Below, piece by piece: positions 1 to 8,600 of a DNA stretch of 13,494 bases. The stretch's first letter is position 1. The number at the start of each line of letters is the position of its first letter. Under the pieces are notes generated by a model. The model ran no database searches, had not been told where the DNA came from, and saw only the letters and a program-made list of their open reading frames with translations. The translations under genes were made by a program, and so were the position numbers. Origin of the DNA: Solirubrobacteraceae bacterium (GTDB lineage Bacteria > Actinomycetota > Thermoleophilia > Solirubrobacterales > Solirubrobacteraceae); NCBI GenBank assembly GCA_017882405.1, contig JADGPO010000034.1, positions 1 through 13,494 on the forward strand, given 5' to 3'.

Positions 1-922
1 CCGGCGCCCGGGTCGCGGCCGCCAGGATCGCGTCGCGCGGCCCGGCGGCAAAGGCCAGGGCCTCCAGGCTCGCCGCCAGCTGCGCGGGGGCCACTTGAAG
101 AGCGGCGGCCGCCAGCACCAGCGCGGCGCGGTCGCCGCGGGCTCCGAGCAGCTCGAGCGCCCGCGCGAGGACTCCGCGGTCGGGCACGCGGAGTCCCGGG
201 ATCAGCGGCTCGGCGAGCCCGAAGCGCTGGAGGGCCGCCATAGCGCCGTACGGATCGGCCTCGCCGGCCAGCAGGCGCAGCTCGGTGCCCAGGCGAGCGC
301 CGCTGATCGTCGTCAGCGCGTCCCCCGCGACCGCCTCGCGCGCGAGGGTCGCCGTGTGCGCGTCGGGCTCGAATCCCAGCCGCCCGGCGTAGCGCGCCAG
401 CCGCAACAGCCGCGTGGGATCGTCGCTGAAGCTTCGGTCGTGCAGCACGCGCAGCGTTCCGGCCCCGAGATCGTCGAGCGCGCGGGGGACGTCCACCAGC
501 TCTCCGCGATGATCGCCTCCCAGCCCCAGGGCCATCGCATTGACGGTGAAGTCGCGCCGACGCAGGTCCTCCTCGATCGGGGCCGGCTCGACGTCGGGCA
601 GCGCCCCGGGATGGGCGTAGCGCTCGCGGCGGGCGCGGGCGAGGTCGAAACGCCGGCCATCGAGCACGATCGTGGCTGTGCCGAAGCGCTCGTGGACGCG
701 CATCGGGGCGTCCCCGGACGGGCCGAGCTCCCCGATCAGCTCGTTGAGGTCCCGGTCGGCGACGAGGTCGAGGTCGAGGGGGGCGTCACCGCACAGCAGG
801 TCGCGGACGGCCCCGCCCACGAGATAGACGCCGTCGGCGTCGGCGAGAGCGTCGAGCAGCTCGCGGCCCGCCGGCAGCACGGCGAGGCGGTCGAGCAGGT
901 CATGAGGAGACGGGGCCGGCAC
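1..922 (-). CDS. CCA tRNA nucleotidyltransferase / poly(A) polymerase family protein (3' end outside window)
   Basis: A class II nucleotidyltransferase that adds CCA (or A residues) to RNA 3' ends, expected in the cytoplasm. The minus-strand frame is open from 922 to the edge (307 codons seen). Residues 33-54 hold the family signature: G36-G37, R40-D41 and the metal-binding D50-x-D52 within LDLDLV. A second signature, RRRDFTVNAMAL, lies at about 122-132, and DPTRLLRLARYAGRLGF follows at about 168-184, as in the RNA-binding neck of the family. I chose the GTG at 922 because it is the only usual start before the conserved region; upstream in frame no ATG is found. The ribosome site is weak, so the start is uncertain. 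The start faces the propeller gene, with about 60 bp between them. A-adding and CCA-adding enzymes cannot be told apart here, and the C-terminal part that might carry an HD domain is cut off. Confidence 0.9.
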   Translation of the reverse strand, partial: MPAPSPHDLLDRLAVLPAGRELLDALADADGVYLVGGAVRDLLCGDAPLDLDLVADRDLNELIGELGPSGDAPMRVHERFGTATIVLDGRRFDLARARRERYAHPGALPDVEPAPIEEDLRRRDFTVNAMALGLGGDHRGELVDVPRALDDLGAGTLRVLHDRSFSDDPTRLLRLARYAGRLGFEPDAHTATLAREAVAGDALTTISGARLGTELRLLAGEADPYGAMAALQRFGLAEPLIPGLRVPDRGVLARALELLGARGDRAALVLAAAALQVAPAQLAASLEALAFAAGPRDAILAAATRAP

Positions 923-984
923 ACCGCCATGATCGCGTGCGCGGACGACACCGGGGTTTAAGCCGATCTGCTTAGCTGGCCGCC
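923..984. promoter_or_regulatory. Divergent intergenic region between nucleotidyltransferase and propeller genes
   Basis: Only 62 bp separate the two divergent start codons, so both promoters must lie here or inside the neighbouring coding sequences. The segment is slightly AT-richer around 954-975, but I see no -35/-10 pair good enough to call and no clear Shine-Dalgarno sequence for either gene. Confidence 0.35.
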
Positions 985-2517
985 ATGTCAAGCCTCGTTC
1001 CGCGGCGATGGCTGTGGCGCGGGCTGATCGCCGTCGCAGTCCTACTGGTCGCGCTGGGCGCGGCCGTGGCGTTCGTGCTCGCGCACAAGCCCGGCAACGT
1101 GTCCCATCCCAACGTGCAGTTCACTCGTCCCGCGACGACACCCGCACCCGCCAAGCGGACGGCCAAGCGCGTCGCCGACAACTTCATCTGGCCGTGGTAC
1201 GGCTTTGACAGCGGCCGCACCCGCGTGTTTGACCCGCCGGCCGCCCTCAAGCCCCCCCTCCGCGTTGGCTGGCACTACAACGACGGCGCGCTGCTCGAGT
1301 TCCCGCCGAGCATCTTCCACGAGACCATGTACCTGCTCGACGACGACGGCTCGGCGCGGGCGGTCAACCTGCGCAACGGCCACGAGCTGTGGAAGCGGAA
1401 GGTGGGCTCGCTGGCCGCGGCCTCGCCCGCGGTGGCCTCGCAGGCCGGCGAGGTGCTCGTGCCGGTGCTCTCCACGCACGGACACACTCCCGGCGCGGGC
1501 CGCTTCGTAGCCCTGTCGACGAAGACCGGCCGCATGATCTGGTCACGGCCACTGGGCGCCGGCAGCGAGTCCTCGCCGATCGTGAGCGGGCAGGCGGTGT
1601 ACTACGGCGACCAGGCCGGGAACCTGTTCGCGCGCAACGTGGGCAACGGCCACCTGTACTGGTCGTATCATGCCGGCGGCGCGATCAAGGGCGGACCGGC
1701 CCTGGTCGGCGGCGTGCTGTATTTCGGCGACTACTCGGGGCACGCCTATGCGGTCCGAGCCGTCAACGGCCGTCAGGTGTGGGCGGTCGGCACCGACGGC
1801 GCCCATTTCGGCTTCGGCTCTGGACAGTTCTACGCGACGCCCGCGGTCGCCTTCGGACGCGTGTACATGGGCAACACCGACGGTCGGGTGTACTCCTTCG
1901 GGGCCCGCACGGGAGCGCTGGCGTGGGCGACCTCCACCGGGGCCTACGTGTACGCCTCGGCTGCCGTCGCCAGTCCCAAGGGGTTGGGACCGACGGTGTA
2001 CATCGGCTCCTATGACGGCAACTTCTATGCCTTCAACGCGCAATCGGGCGCCCTGCGCTGGCGCCATTCCGCCGGCGGCAGGATCTCCGGATCGGCGACC
2101 GTGCTGGGCGGCGTCGTCTACTACTCGGTGCTCGGCAGCCGCACCTCGGCCGGACTGGACGTCGTCACCGGCCGGCAGGTGTTCTCGTTCCCCGACGGGG
2201 CGTTCACGCCGACGATCGCCGACTACCACGCGATCTACCTCGTCGGCTACAGCAGCATCTATCAGCTGCTGCCGAGGGTCCGACGAACCCCAAAGCCGGC
2301 CAAACCGCGACACCGCGCTCACAGGCCGGCCAAGCGTCAGGCGCGTCATCGTGCCAGTTCGGCACAGCACAAGGCGGCGCGCCGCCACCACGCGAAACGT
2401 CACGCCAAGGCCAAGGCCAAGGAGCGCACCAAGGCGAAGCGTCCTGGCAAGGCCCGGCATCGCGCCAGGCAGTCCTCAAAGCCCCGCAACAAGCGGCGCA
2501 GCAAAGCCCGCAAGTAG
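985..2517 (+). CDS. Membrane-anchored PQQ-like beta-propeller protein with polycationic C-terminal tail
   Basis: 510 residues. The N-terminus has Arg7-Arg8-Arg12 followed by a hydrophobic helix at about 13-33, which predicts a type II anchor with the rest outside the membrane. Residues 95-430 contain seven repeats ending in an xxG-xxxW type motif (W136, W186, W226, W266, W314, W359 and a degenerate last copy near 400), typical of PQQ/BamB/quinoprotein-like beta-propellers. No residues clearly specific for a PQQ cofactor are recognised, so an enzyme activity is not claimed. Residues 431-510 form a tail in which 44 of 80 residues are Lys, Arg or His, with a single Glu and no Asp. Such a tail could bind anionic wall polymers, lipids or nucleic acid (inference). 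The ATG at 985 is the first in frame and fits the anchor, although its ribosome site is weak. The gene seems to be transcribed alone. Confidence 0.88.
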   Translation: MSSLVPRRWLWRGLIAVAVLLVALGAAVAFVLAHKPGNVSHPNVQFTRPATTPAPAKRTAKRVADNFIWPWYGFDSGRTRVFDPPAALKPPLRVGWHYNDGALLEFPPSIFHETMYLLDDDGSARAVNLRNGHELWKRKVGSLAAASPAVASQAGEVLVPVLSTHGHTPGAGRFVALSTKTGRMIWSRPLGAGSESSPIVSGQAVYYGDQAGNLFARNVGNGHLYWSYHAGGAIKGGPALVGGVLYFGDYSGHAYAVRAVNGRQVWAVGTDGAHFGFGSGQFYATPAVAFGRVYMGNTDGRVYSFGARTGALAWATSTGAYVYASAAVASPKGLGPTVYIGSYDGNFYAFNAQSGALRWRHSAGGRISGSATVLGGVVYYSVLGSRTSAGLDVVTGRQVFSFPDGAFTPTIADYHAIYLVGYSSIYQLLPRVRRTPKPAKPRHRAHRPAKRQARHRASSAQHKAARRHHAKRHAKAKAKERTKAKRPGKARHRARQSSKPRNKRRSKARK

Positions 2518-2522
2518 CCAAC

Positions 2523-2537
2523 CAGCGCCGTGCGCTG
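2523..2537. terminator. Short hairpin after the propeller gene, possible weak terminator
   Basis: A perfect 6-bp inverted repeat (CAGCGC / GCGCTG) with a 3-nt loop begins six bases after the propeller stop codon. No T-run follows, so termination is only possible. It also lies just upstream of the -10 box of the next gene. Confidence 0.3.
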
Positions 2538-2546
2538 CCTGCCCGC

Positions 2547-2555
2547 TGCTATACT
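2547..2555 (+). promoter_or_regulatory. Extended -10 promoter (TGCTATACT) for the small Cys-rich protein
   Basis: TGnTATACT matches the extended -10 consensus (TGnTATAAT) with one mismatch. No -35-like hexamer is found 17 bp upstream, which fits promoters that rely on the extended -10. Transcription would start around 2561-2563, only a few bases before the ATG at 2565, so the mRNA would be leaderless or nearly so. No ribosome site is present, in agreement. Confidence 0.5.
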
Positions 2556-2564
2556 ACATGTTCT

Positions 2565-2813
2565 ATGCGTTGTCGTAGCGGAAGCCACTGTCAGCAACCG
2601 GCCGAGAAGGGCCGTCGGTTCTGCGCGGATCACGCGGCAGAGCTCGATCGTATGCGCGAAGAGCTCAAGGATGCCGCAGCCGCCCGCATCGGTCGGGGCC
2701 GGCCCAAGCGGTCGTCCACCTGCTGCCGTCCCGGCTGCTACGAGCCGCGCGTCCCGCCCGCAGCGTACTGCGATACGTGCGCAGCGGCCGGTTACGTGGA
2801 AGAGGCCGCGTAA
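2565..2813 (+). CDS. Small protein with two tandem Cys/His metal-site motifs
   Basis: 82 residues, family not recognised. Two halves share the same spacing of putative metal ligands: C3-x5-C9-x10-C20-x2-H23 and C53-x4-C58-x10-C69-x2-C72 (C54 could replace C53). This suggests two small zinc sites from an internal duplication, joined by a charged, probably helical linker (about 24-42) and a basic GRGRPKRS stretch at 43-50 that resembles an AT-hook core. A nucleic-acid-binding or regulatory role is possible but inferred. Other overlapping frames lack the Cys pattern, and codon use here is reasonable for the genome although less GC3-rich than its neighbours. The stop codon lies in the loop of a strong hairpin. 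The start is supported by the -10 box ending ten bases upstream. Confidence 0.7.
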   Translation: MRCRSGSHCQQPAEKGRRFCADHAAELDRMREELKDAAAARIGRGRPKRSSTCCRPGCYEPRVPPAAYCDTCAAAGYVEEAA

Positions 2814-2822
2814 CCGCGGCCT
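2803..2822 (+). terminator. GC-rich hairpin spanning the stop codon of the Cys-rich gene
   Basis: Perfect 8-bp stem AGGCCGCG / CGCGGCCT with a TAAC loop; the TAA stop is in the loop. No T-run follows on either strand. It may terminate or protect the 3' end of the short transcript, but it is not a textbook intrinsic terminator. Confidence 0.4.
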
Positions 2823-2842
2823 GCTCGCAGTCGGGTCTCACC

Positions 2843-2870
2843 CACAAAACTGAACACCTGCCTCAGGGTG
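2843..2870 (-). terminator. Probable his operon terminator
   Basis: On the minus strand, 35 nt after the hisF stop, CACC-CTG / CAG-GTG forms a 6-bp stem with one bulged C and a 3-nt loop. It is followed by TTCAGTTTTGTG, the most T-rich run nearby. The position after the last his gene supports the call; the stem is short. Confidence 0.45.
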
Positions 2871-2904
2871 GCTGCTGCCGCCGCGTGAGTGCCTGGCGAA
2901 GCGG

Positions 2905-3677
<773 letters not shown>

Positions 3678-3678
<1 letters not shown>

Positions 3679-4403
3679 CAGCCGTCCAGCACCGCCTGGG
3701 CCTCGGCGACCCCGAAACGCTGCTCGTAGAGGGCCGTACCGACGATCACGCCGCTGAGGTTGACCTGGCGCAGGCCGGCGAGGCCCCGCAGGTCCTCCAG
3801 CGACGAGACTCCACCGGAGTAGATGAACGAGCCGCGCACCGACTGGGCGATGCGCACGACCTCTTCAAGGTCGGGGCCGGAGAGCATCCCGTCACGCTCG
3901 ATGCTCGAGTACACGAACCGCGACGCCCCCCGGCGCCCTAGTGCCTCGATGGCCGACCCGGCCGGCACCTCGGTCTGCTCGGTCCATCCCGACGTCGCCA
4001 GCATCCCTCGCCGGACGTCGACCGAGACCACGATCCGATCGCCGTGCTCCGACAGCGCCTGGTCGAGGAAGTCGACGGCGTTCAGGGCGGCGGTTCCCAG
4101 CACGGCCCGCGCGGCGCCCGCGTCGAGCACGCTGCGCACGGCCGCCGCGGTTCGTAGTCCACCCCCGACCTGCACCGGCACCTCCACGCCGGCGACAATC
4201 CGGCGCACGTGCTCCAGGTTGGCGGGCGCGCCGGTGCGCGCGCCGTCGAGGTCGACCACGTGCAGCATCCGCGCACCGTCGCCCGCCCAGCGCTGCGCGG
4301 CCTGCAGCGGATCGGCGTCGTAGACGGTCTGTTGGTCGAAGTCGCCGCCGGCCAGGCGCACCGCCTTGCCCTGCAGGATGTCGACGGCGGGCAGGAGGAT
4401 CAT
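3678..4403 (-). CDS. hisA: ProFAR isomerase HisA
   Basis: 241 residues. It converts ProFAR to PRFAR, the fourth step of histidine synthesis. D8 in LLPAVDI and D129 in VSVDVRRG match the catalytic acid and base of the (beta/alpha)8 isomerases. VQVGGGLR (78-84) and YSGGVSS (195-201) are the phosphate-binding loops. The frame stays open upstream, but ATG 4403 is chosen because it begins the conserved MILLPAVDI and overlaps the hisH stop as ATGA. In many actinobacteria the homologue (PriA) also serves as TrpF; I cannot exclude that from the motifs visible here. Confidence 0.95.
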
Positions 4404-5095
4404 GCGCGCGCGGAGACACCGGCTCCGCCGACCCGCAGAGCGGGCGGCTGCCAATCGTCCTCGCAGCACTCGACGAAGCTGCGCAGCATGCGCAGTCCGT
4501 GCCCCGATGACTTCTCGGGATGGAACTGGACCCCGAACACCTTCTGGCGGGCGACGATCGTGGCGAAGGTCTCGCCGTAGGTGGTGGTGGCGACCACGTC
4601 CTCCGGATGGCGTGGCCGGGCGGCCAGCGAATGCACGTGATAGAACGCCGCGCCGCTCTGCGGCAGCTCGGAGGTCAGCGGCGACGGCCGTTGGAAGGTC
4701 ACCTCGTTCCAGCCGATGTGGGGCACCCGCAGCCCCCCGGCCTGCAGCGGCGAGACCTCCCCCTCGATCAGCCCCAGGCCCTCGGTGGGCTCGAGCTCGA
4801 CCGAGCGCTCGAACAGCAGCTGCATCCCCAGGCAGATGCCGAGCACGGGCGTACCCTCGGTGGCGCGTGCGCGGATCACGTCGACCAGGCCGAGCTCGCA
4901 CAGGCTGCGCATCGCCGCCGGGAACGCGCCCACCCCGGGGACGACCAGCGCGTCGGCCTCCCGTAGGCGCTGCGCATCGCCGCTCACCGTCACGGTGGCG
5001 CCTACGTGCTCGAGCGCCTTCTGGACGGAGCGGCGGTTGCCCATCCCGTAGTCGACGACCGCTATCGAAATCGGATCCCTACCCACCCTGCTCAT
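4400..5095 (-). CDS. hisH: Imidazole glycerol phosphate synthase glutaminase subunit HisH
   Basis: 231 residues. This class I glutamine amidotransferase supplies ammonia to HisF. The catalytic triad is visible: nucleophile C88 in GICLGMQLLFE and H192/E194 in FHPEKSSGHG. The oxyanion-strand motif PGVGAF is at 53-58. VDYGMGN (14-20) is the typical N-terminus; ATG 5095 was chosen over upstream in-frame codons because it overlaps the hisB stop as ATGA. The roughly 18 residues after ECCEDDW form a C-terminal extension beyond the usual end of the family. hisH is separated from hisF by hisA, a common order. Confidence 0.96.
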   Translation of the reverse strand: MSRVGRDPISIAVVDYGMGNRRSVQKALEHVGATVTVSGDAQRLREADALVVPGVGAFPAAMRSLCELGLVDVIRARATEGTPVLGICLGMQLLFERSVELEPTEGLGLIEGEVSPLQAGGLRVPHIGWNEVTFQRPSPLTSELPQSGAAFYHVHSLAARPRHPEDVVATTTYGETFATIVARQKVFGVQFHPEKSSGHGLRMLRSFVECCEDDWQPPALRVGGAGVSARA

Positions 5096-5682
5096 ACCAG
5101 CGTCCCCTTCGTGCTGGGCACGCCGCGCTCGGTCGGATCCACCGCGGTGGCGGCCCGCAGCGCACGAGCGCACGCCTTGAAGATCGCCTCGATCACGTGG
5201 TGGGCATTGGTACCCGTCTCCACCGTCAGGTGCAGCGTCAGGCGGGCGTTGGCGGCGAGCGCGCGGAAGAACTCCTCGGTCAGCTCGTAATCGAAGTCGC
5301 CGATCGCCCCCGGGGGCAGCGACGCCTCGAAGGCCAGCAGGCCCCGGCCGGAGATGTCGATCGCACAGGAGGCGCGTGACTCGTCCATCGGCACCGTCGC
5401 CTGCCCGTAGCGGTAGATTCCCGCTCGGTCGCCCAGCGCCTGGTCCAGCGCCTGTCCGAGGCAGATCCCGACATCCTCCACGGTGTGGTGGGCACCCGTC
5501 TTCAGGTCGCCCCGTGCCTTGACGGTCAGCGCCATCCGGCCGTGCCGAGCGAGCAGGTCCAGCATGTGATCGAAGAAGCCGACGCCGGTGTCACGCTCGC
5601 CCTCGCCGGCTCCGTCCAGCGCCAGCTCGACCGAGACGTCCGTCTCACCGGTGCGGCGTTCGATCTCGGCGGTCCGGCTCAT
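5092..5682 (-). CDS. hisB: Imidazoleglycerol-phosphate dehydratase HisB
   Basis: 196 residues, the monofunctional form without a fused phosphatase. It dehydrates IGP to imidazole acetol phosphate at a di-manganese site. Characteristic motifs: GVGFFDHML at 33-41, AHHTVEDVGI at 64-73 (H65, H66, E69), NAHHVIEAIFKA at 159-170 (H161, H162, E165), and the C-terminal PSTKGTL. The start shares one base with the hisD stop (TAATG). A separate histidinol-phosphate phosphatase must be encoded elsewhere. Confidence 0.97.
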   Translation of the reverse strand: MSRTAEIERRTGETDVSVELALDGAGEGERDTGVGFFDHMLDLLARHGRMALTVKARGDLKTGAHHTVEDVGICLGQALDQALGDRAGIYRYGQATVPMDESRASCAIDISGRGLLAFEASLPPGAIGDFDYELTEEFFRALAANARLTLHLTVETGTNAHHVIEAIFKACARALRAATAVDPTERGVPSTKGTLV

Positions 5683-6965
5683 TAGCTGTCATTGTCGCGA
5701 ATGCGAGCCTCCATCGACTGAGCGTGCAGCTCGAAGCCCTCGGCCCGGGCCAGGGGCGCCGCCGTGCGGGCCAGCGCAGCCGCGCCGTCGCCGATCCGCA
5801 CCTCGCTGATCCGCCGGCGGAAGTGCTGGGGGGACAGCGCCGAGGCGAACCGCGCCGCGGCGTTGGTCGGCAGCACATGGTTCGAGCCGGCGACGTAGTC
5901 GGCGAACGCCGTCCCGCTGTCGGCGCCCACCAGGACGCACCCGGCGTGGCGAACCCGTCCGGCCAACGCCTCGGCGCCGCTCCCGGCGAGCTGCAGGTGC
6001 TCGGGCGCGAACGTCTCGGCAATCGCCAGCGCCTGCTCCAGCTCTGAGACCTGCACGAGCCGGATCACCGCCTGCTCCTCGGCTCGGCGGCCGCCCTCGG
6101 CGCCGATCCGCTCACCCAGCGCGTCGAGCAGCTCGCCGGAAGCGGAGATGGCGACCACCAGCGAGCCCGCGCCGTGCTCGGCCTGGGCAAGCAGGTCGAG
6201 CGCCAGCACCTCGGGGTCCGGGAGGGTGGAGTCGTCATCGGCGATCAGCACGAGGTCGCTGGGGCCGGCGAACCCGTCGATCCCGACGCGGCCGAACACC
6301 TGGCGCTTGGCCTCCTGCACGTACAGATTGCCCGGCCCGACGATCACGTCCACGGGCGTCACCGTCTCCGATCCATAGGCCAGGGCGGCGATCGCCTGGG
6401 CCCCGCCCATGCGGTACACCGCCGACGCCCCGGCCAGCCGGCAGGCGCCCAGGACCGCGGCGTTGACCTCGCCGTCCCGGCCGGGCGGCGCGCACACGGC
6501 GATCTCCTTGACGCCGGCCACGCGAGCGGCGACCACGCCCATCACCACCGTGCTCGGGTACGGTGCCCGCCCCCCGGGGACGTAGACCGCGCCGCGGTCG
6601 ACGGCGACCTCGCGCAGCATAATTTCGTGGCCCTCGAAGCTGACGGTCTGCTCGGGGACGAGCGCCGCCTCGGCGACGCGCATGACGTTGTCGATCGCCA
6701 GCCGCAGTGCGGCGCGCAGCTGGTCGTTCAGTCGCTCGGCTGCCGTGTCGAGCTCGGCGTCGGGGACCCGCAGCGCCGACGGCGTGGTGCCGCCGGTGTC
6801 GAGCTCCCGGGTGTAGAAGCGCAGTGCGTCGTCCCCGGAGGCGCGCACGCGAGCGATGATCTCGGCAACCTCCTCCTGGACCGTGTCGGGCGGGGGCACG
6901 AGCTCGCGCAGCTCGGCGGCCAGCGTCGCGGGGTCCCCGGACAGGGTCAGCCGCTCAAACTGCAC
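5682..6965 (-). CDS. hisD: Histidinol dehydrogenase HisD
   Basis: 427 residues, normal length. It performs the two last NAD-dependent oxidations of L-histidinol to L-histidine. Zinc ligands expected for the family are at Q261 and H264 (LLAQAEHGAGS), D356 (FADYVAGSNHVLPT) and H414 (FELHAQS). The catalytic pair E322-H323 is in FAPEHLQL. VPGGRAPYPST (129-139) and VGPGNLYVQEAKR (209-221) are further family signatures. The start overlaps the hisG stop by 11 nt. hisC, often next to hisD, is absent here. Confidence 0.97.
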   Translation of the reverse strand: MQFERLTLSGDPATLAAELRELVPPPDTVQEEVAEIIARVRASGDDALRFYTRELDTGGTTPSALRVPDAELDTAAERLNDQLRAALRLAIDNVMRVAEAALVPEQTVSFEGHEIMLREVAVDRGAVYVPGGRAPYPSTVVMGVVAARVAGVKEIAVCAPPGRDGEVNAAVLGACRLAGASAVYRMGGAQAIAALAYGSETVTPVDVIVGPGNLYVQEAKRQVFGRVGIDGFAGPSDLVLIADDDSTLPDPEVLALDLLAQAEHGAGSLVVAISASGELLDALGERIGAEGGRRAEEQAVIRLVQVSELEQALAIAETFAPEHLQLAGSGAEALAGRVRHAGCVLVGADSGTAFADYVAGSNHVLPTNAAARFASALSPQHFRRRISEVRIGDGAAALARTAAPLARAEGFELHAQSMEARIRDNDS

Positions 6966-7590
6966 TGAGACACTCCAGGAGCCCGTCGATCTCGACGGCG
7001 CGCAGCTTGTGGGCCACCGGGTTGGCGATCAGTCGCGCGGTGCAGGTGGCGATCTCCTCGCGGATCACGAGGCCGTTCTCACGCAACGTGGTCCCGGTGG
7101 CCGTCAGATCCACGATCGCCTCCACCAGCCCGGTCAGGGGGGCCAGCTCGACCGATCCCTTGACCTCCACGATCTCCGCCTGACGTCCGGTGTCCAGGAA
7201 GTGGCGGGCTGCGATCCGCGGGTACTTGGTGGCGATCCTGACCACTCCCAGGCGGCGCAGCGCCTCGGCGGCACGATCCTCGCCGGCCACCCCCGCGAGC
7301 ACCATCTGGCAGCGGCCGTAGCCCAGGTCGAGCAACTCGTAGACGTCGCGCTCTGACTGCTCCATTAGCACGTCCTTGCCGGTGATTCCGAGGTCGGCGG
7401 CGCCCGCCTCCACGTACGTGGGCACGTCCGAGGGCCGCATGGTCACGATCCCCGCTTCCTCGAATAGCAGCTTGCGGTCGTTGACGCGCACCTCGCGCGT
7501 GTCGATCCCCAGCCGGTCGAGGAGATCAAGCGTATCCGCGAACAGCGCCCCGCGGGGCACAGCAATCCGTAATCCGGTCAACCGCGGCAT
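6955..7590 (-). CDS. hisG: ATP phosphoribosyltransferase catalytic subunit, short form
   Basis: 211 residues. It couples ATP and PRPP in the first, feedback-controlled step of histidine synthesis. The PRPP loop is at 160-174 (VDLTATGTTLRENGL). GITGKDVLME (68-77) and ATKYPRIA (120-127) are conserved. The C-terminal regulatory domain of the long form (about 280-300 residues in total) is missing, so this is the HisG-S type that needs HisZ, encoded directly upstream. The ATG at 7590 overlaps the end of hisZ by 13 nt. Confidence 0.96.
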   Translation of the reverse strand: MPRLTGLRIAVPRGALFADTLDLLDRLGIDTREVRVNDRKLLFEEAGIVTMRPSDVPTYVEAGAADLGITGKDVLMEQSERDVYELLDLGYGRCQMVLAGVAGEDRAAEALRRLGVVRIATKYPRIAARHFLDTGRQAEIVEVKGSVELAPLTGLVEAIVDLTATGTTLRENGLVIREEIATCTARLIANPVAHKLRAVEIDGLLECLSAV

Positions 7591-8600
7591 GGGTGGGTGG
7601 GATGGGATTCTTCTCCGGTGAGCGCGATGTGCAGCCGCTCAACGTTGAGCGCGAAGCCGACCGCCGGCAGCGGACGTCCGAACGAGGCCAGCAGCTCGTC
7701 GTAGCGCCCGCCGCTCCCCAGCGGCACCCCGTAGGCGGGGTCGTAGACCTGAAACACGGCGCCGGTGTAATAGCCCAGACTGCGGACCAGGCCGAGGTCG
7801 AAGATGATCCGCGCGGCCACCTGCGGAGCCAGCCGGGCGTGCACCTCGCGCATTCCCGCCAGCGCGTCGTGCAGACGCCCCTGCAGGCCCTCCAGCACCT
7901 CGGGGCCGCCGCGCGTGCGGGCCAGGCGCAGCAGCAGCGCAGCGTCGTCCTCGTCGAGCCCGAGGGCGTGCACCTCGCGATCGACGCCCACGAAGTTCCC
8001 CGCGGCCAGCTCGGTGAGGATCACCTCCTGGCGCTCGGGCACGACCCCGACGGCCTCGAGCAGCGACGGATACAGAGAGGCGTCGCCCAGACCGACGCGA
8101 TAGTTCTGCAGCCCGGCCGCGTCCAGCGACGCGCACATCACGCCGAGCACCTCGGCCGTGCCCTGTGCGCCGGGCACCCCGATCAGCTCCACTCCCGACT
8201 GCAGGAACTCTCGCGACTGTCCCCGCTGCGGGCGCACGCCGCGATACGCGTGGGCCGTGTAGGAGAAGCGCAGCGGCGGCTCGGCGTGGGTATAGCGGGT
8301 CGCCACCAGCCGCGCGATCGGGATCGTCATGTCGGGGCGCAACACCAGTACCCCACCGTGCTCGTCGAACATGCGGTAGGCCGGCGCCGCGCCGGCGATG
8401 TTGGTGCGCTGGAAGGTCTGCTCGTACTCCAGCGCCGGCGTGTACACCTCGCCGAAGCCCGCCTGCTCGAACACGGCGCGGATGCGGTCGGTCACCCCCC
8501 GGACCTCGCGCATCTCGTCCGGCAGCACGTCGCGGGTGCCGCTCGGGATGCGGTCGACCCGCGAGGGGCCGAGCGGCCCGGGGCGACCCGCCGCACTCAC
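7578..8600 (-). CDS. hisZ: ATP phosphoribosyltransferase regulatory subunit HisZ
   Basis: 340 residues. A histidyl-tRNA-synthetase-like protein that forms a hetero-octamer with short HisG and carries the histidine feedback site. Residues 15-325 resemble the class II synthetase core: PSGTRDVLP near 19-27, LRPDMTIPIAR (87-97), a motif-2-like segment at 110-140, GYYTGAVFQVY, and a motif-3-like GSGGRYDELL...GFALNVERL. The anticodon-binding domain of a true HisS is lacking, and the partner hisG is adjacent, so HisZ is preferred. The GTG at 8600 is chosen because it overlaps the murA stop as GTGA and precedes the conserved start; the frame stays open further upstream inside murA. Confidence 0.93.
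   Translation of the reverse strand: MSAAGRPGPLGPSRVDRIPSGTRDVLPDEMREVRGVTDRIRAVFEQAGFGEVYTPALEYEQTFQRTNIAGAAPAYRMFDEHGGVLVLRPDMTIPIARLVATRYTHAEPPLRFSYTAHAYRGVRPQRGQSREFLQSGVELIGVPGAQGTAEVLGVMCASLDAAGLQNYRVGLGDASLYPSLLEAVGVVPERQEVILTELAAGNFVGVDREVHALGLDEDDAALLLRLARTRGGPEVLEGLQGRLHDALAGMREVHARLAPQVAARIIFDLGLVRSLGYYTGAVFQVYDPAYGVPLGSGGRYDELLASFGRPLPAVGFALNVERLHIALTGEESHPTHPCRG

Noticed and set aside
95..961. Plus-strand open frame of 288 codons opposite the tRNA nucleotidyltransferase gene
   Set aside because: It has no recognisable domain, while the minus strand in the same place carries several diagnostic nucleotidyltransferase motifs. Long antisense frames are expected at this GC content.
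2530..2853. Plus-strand frame of 107 codons over the Cys-rich gene
   Set aside because: Composition is low in pattern and Ser/Arg-rich; the 2565 frame has the symmetric Cys/His pattern and a promoter at the right distance.
4404..4901. Upstream extension of hisA inside hisH
   Set aside because: HisA homologues begin at MxLLPAVD; the extension is an out-of-frame reading of hisH.
7578..8600. Histidyl-tRNA synthetase (hisS) as identity for the HisZ gene
   Set aside because: The C-terminal anticodon-binding domain is missing, total length is 340 residues, and a short-form hisG that requires HisZ is adjacent.
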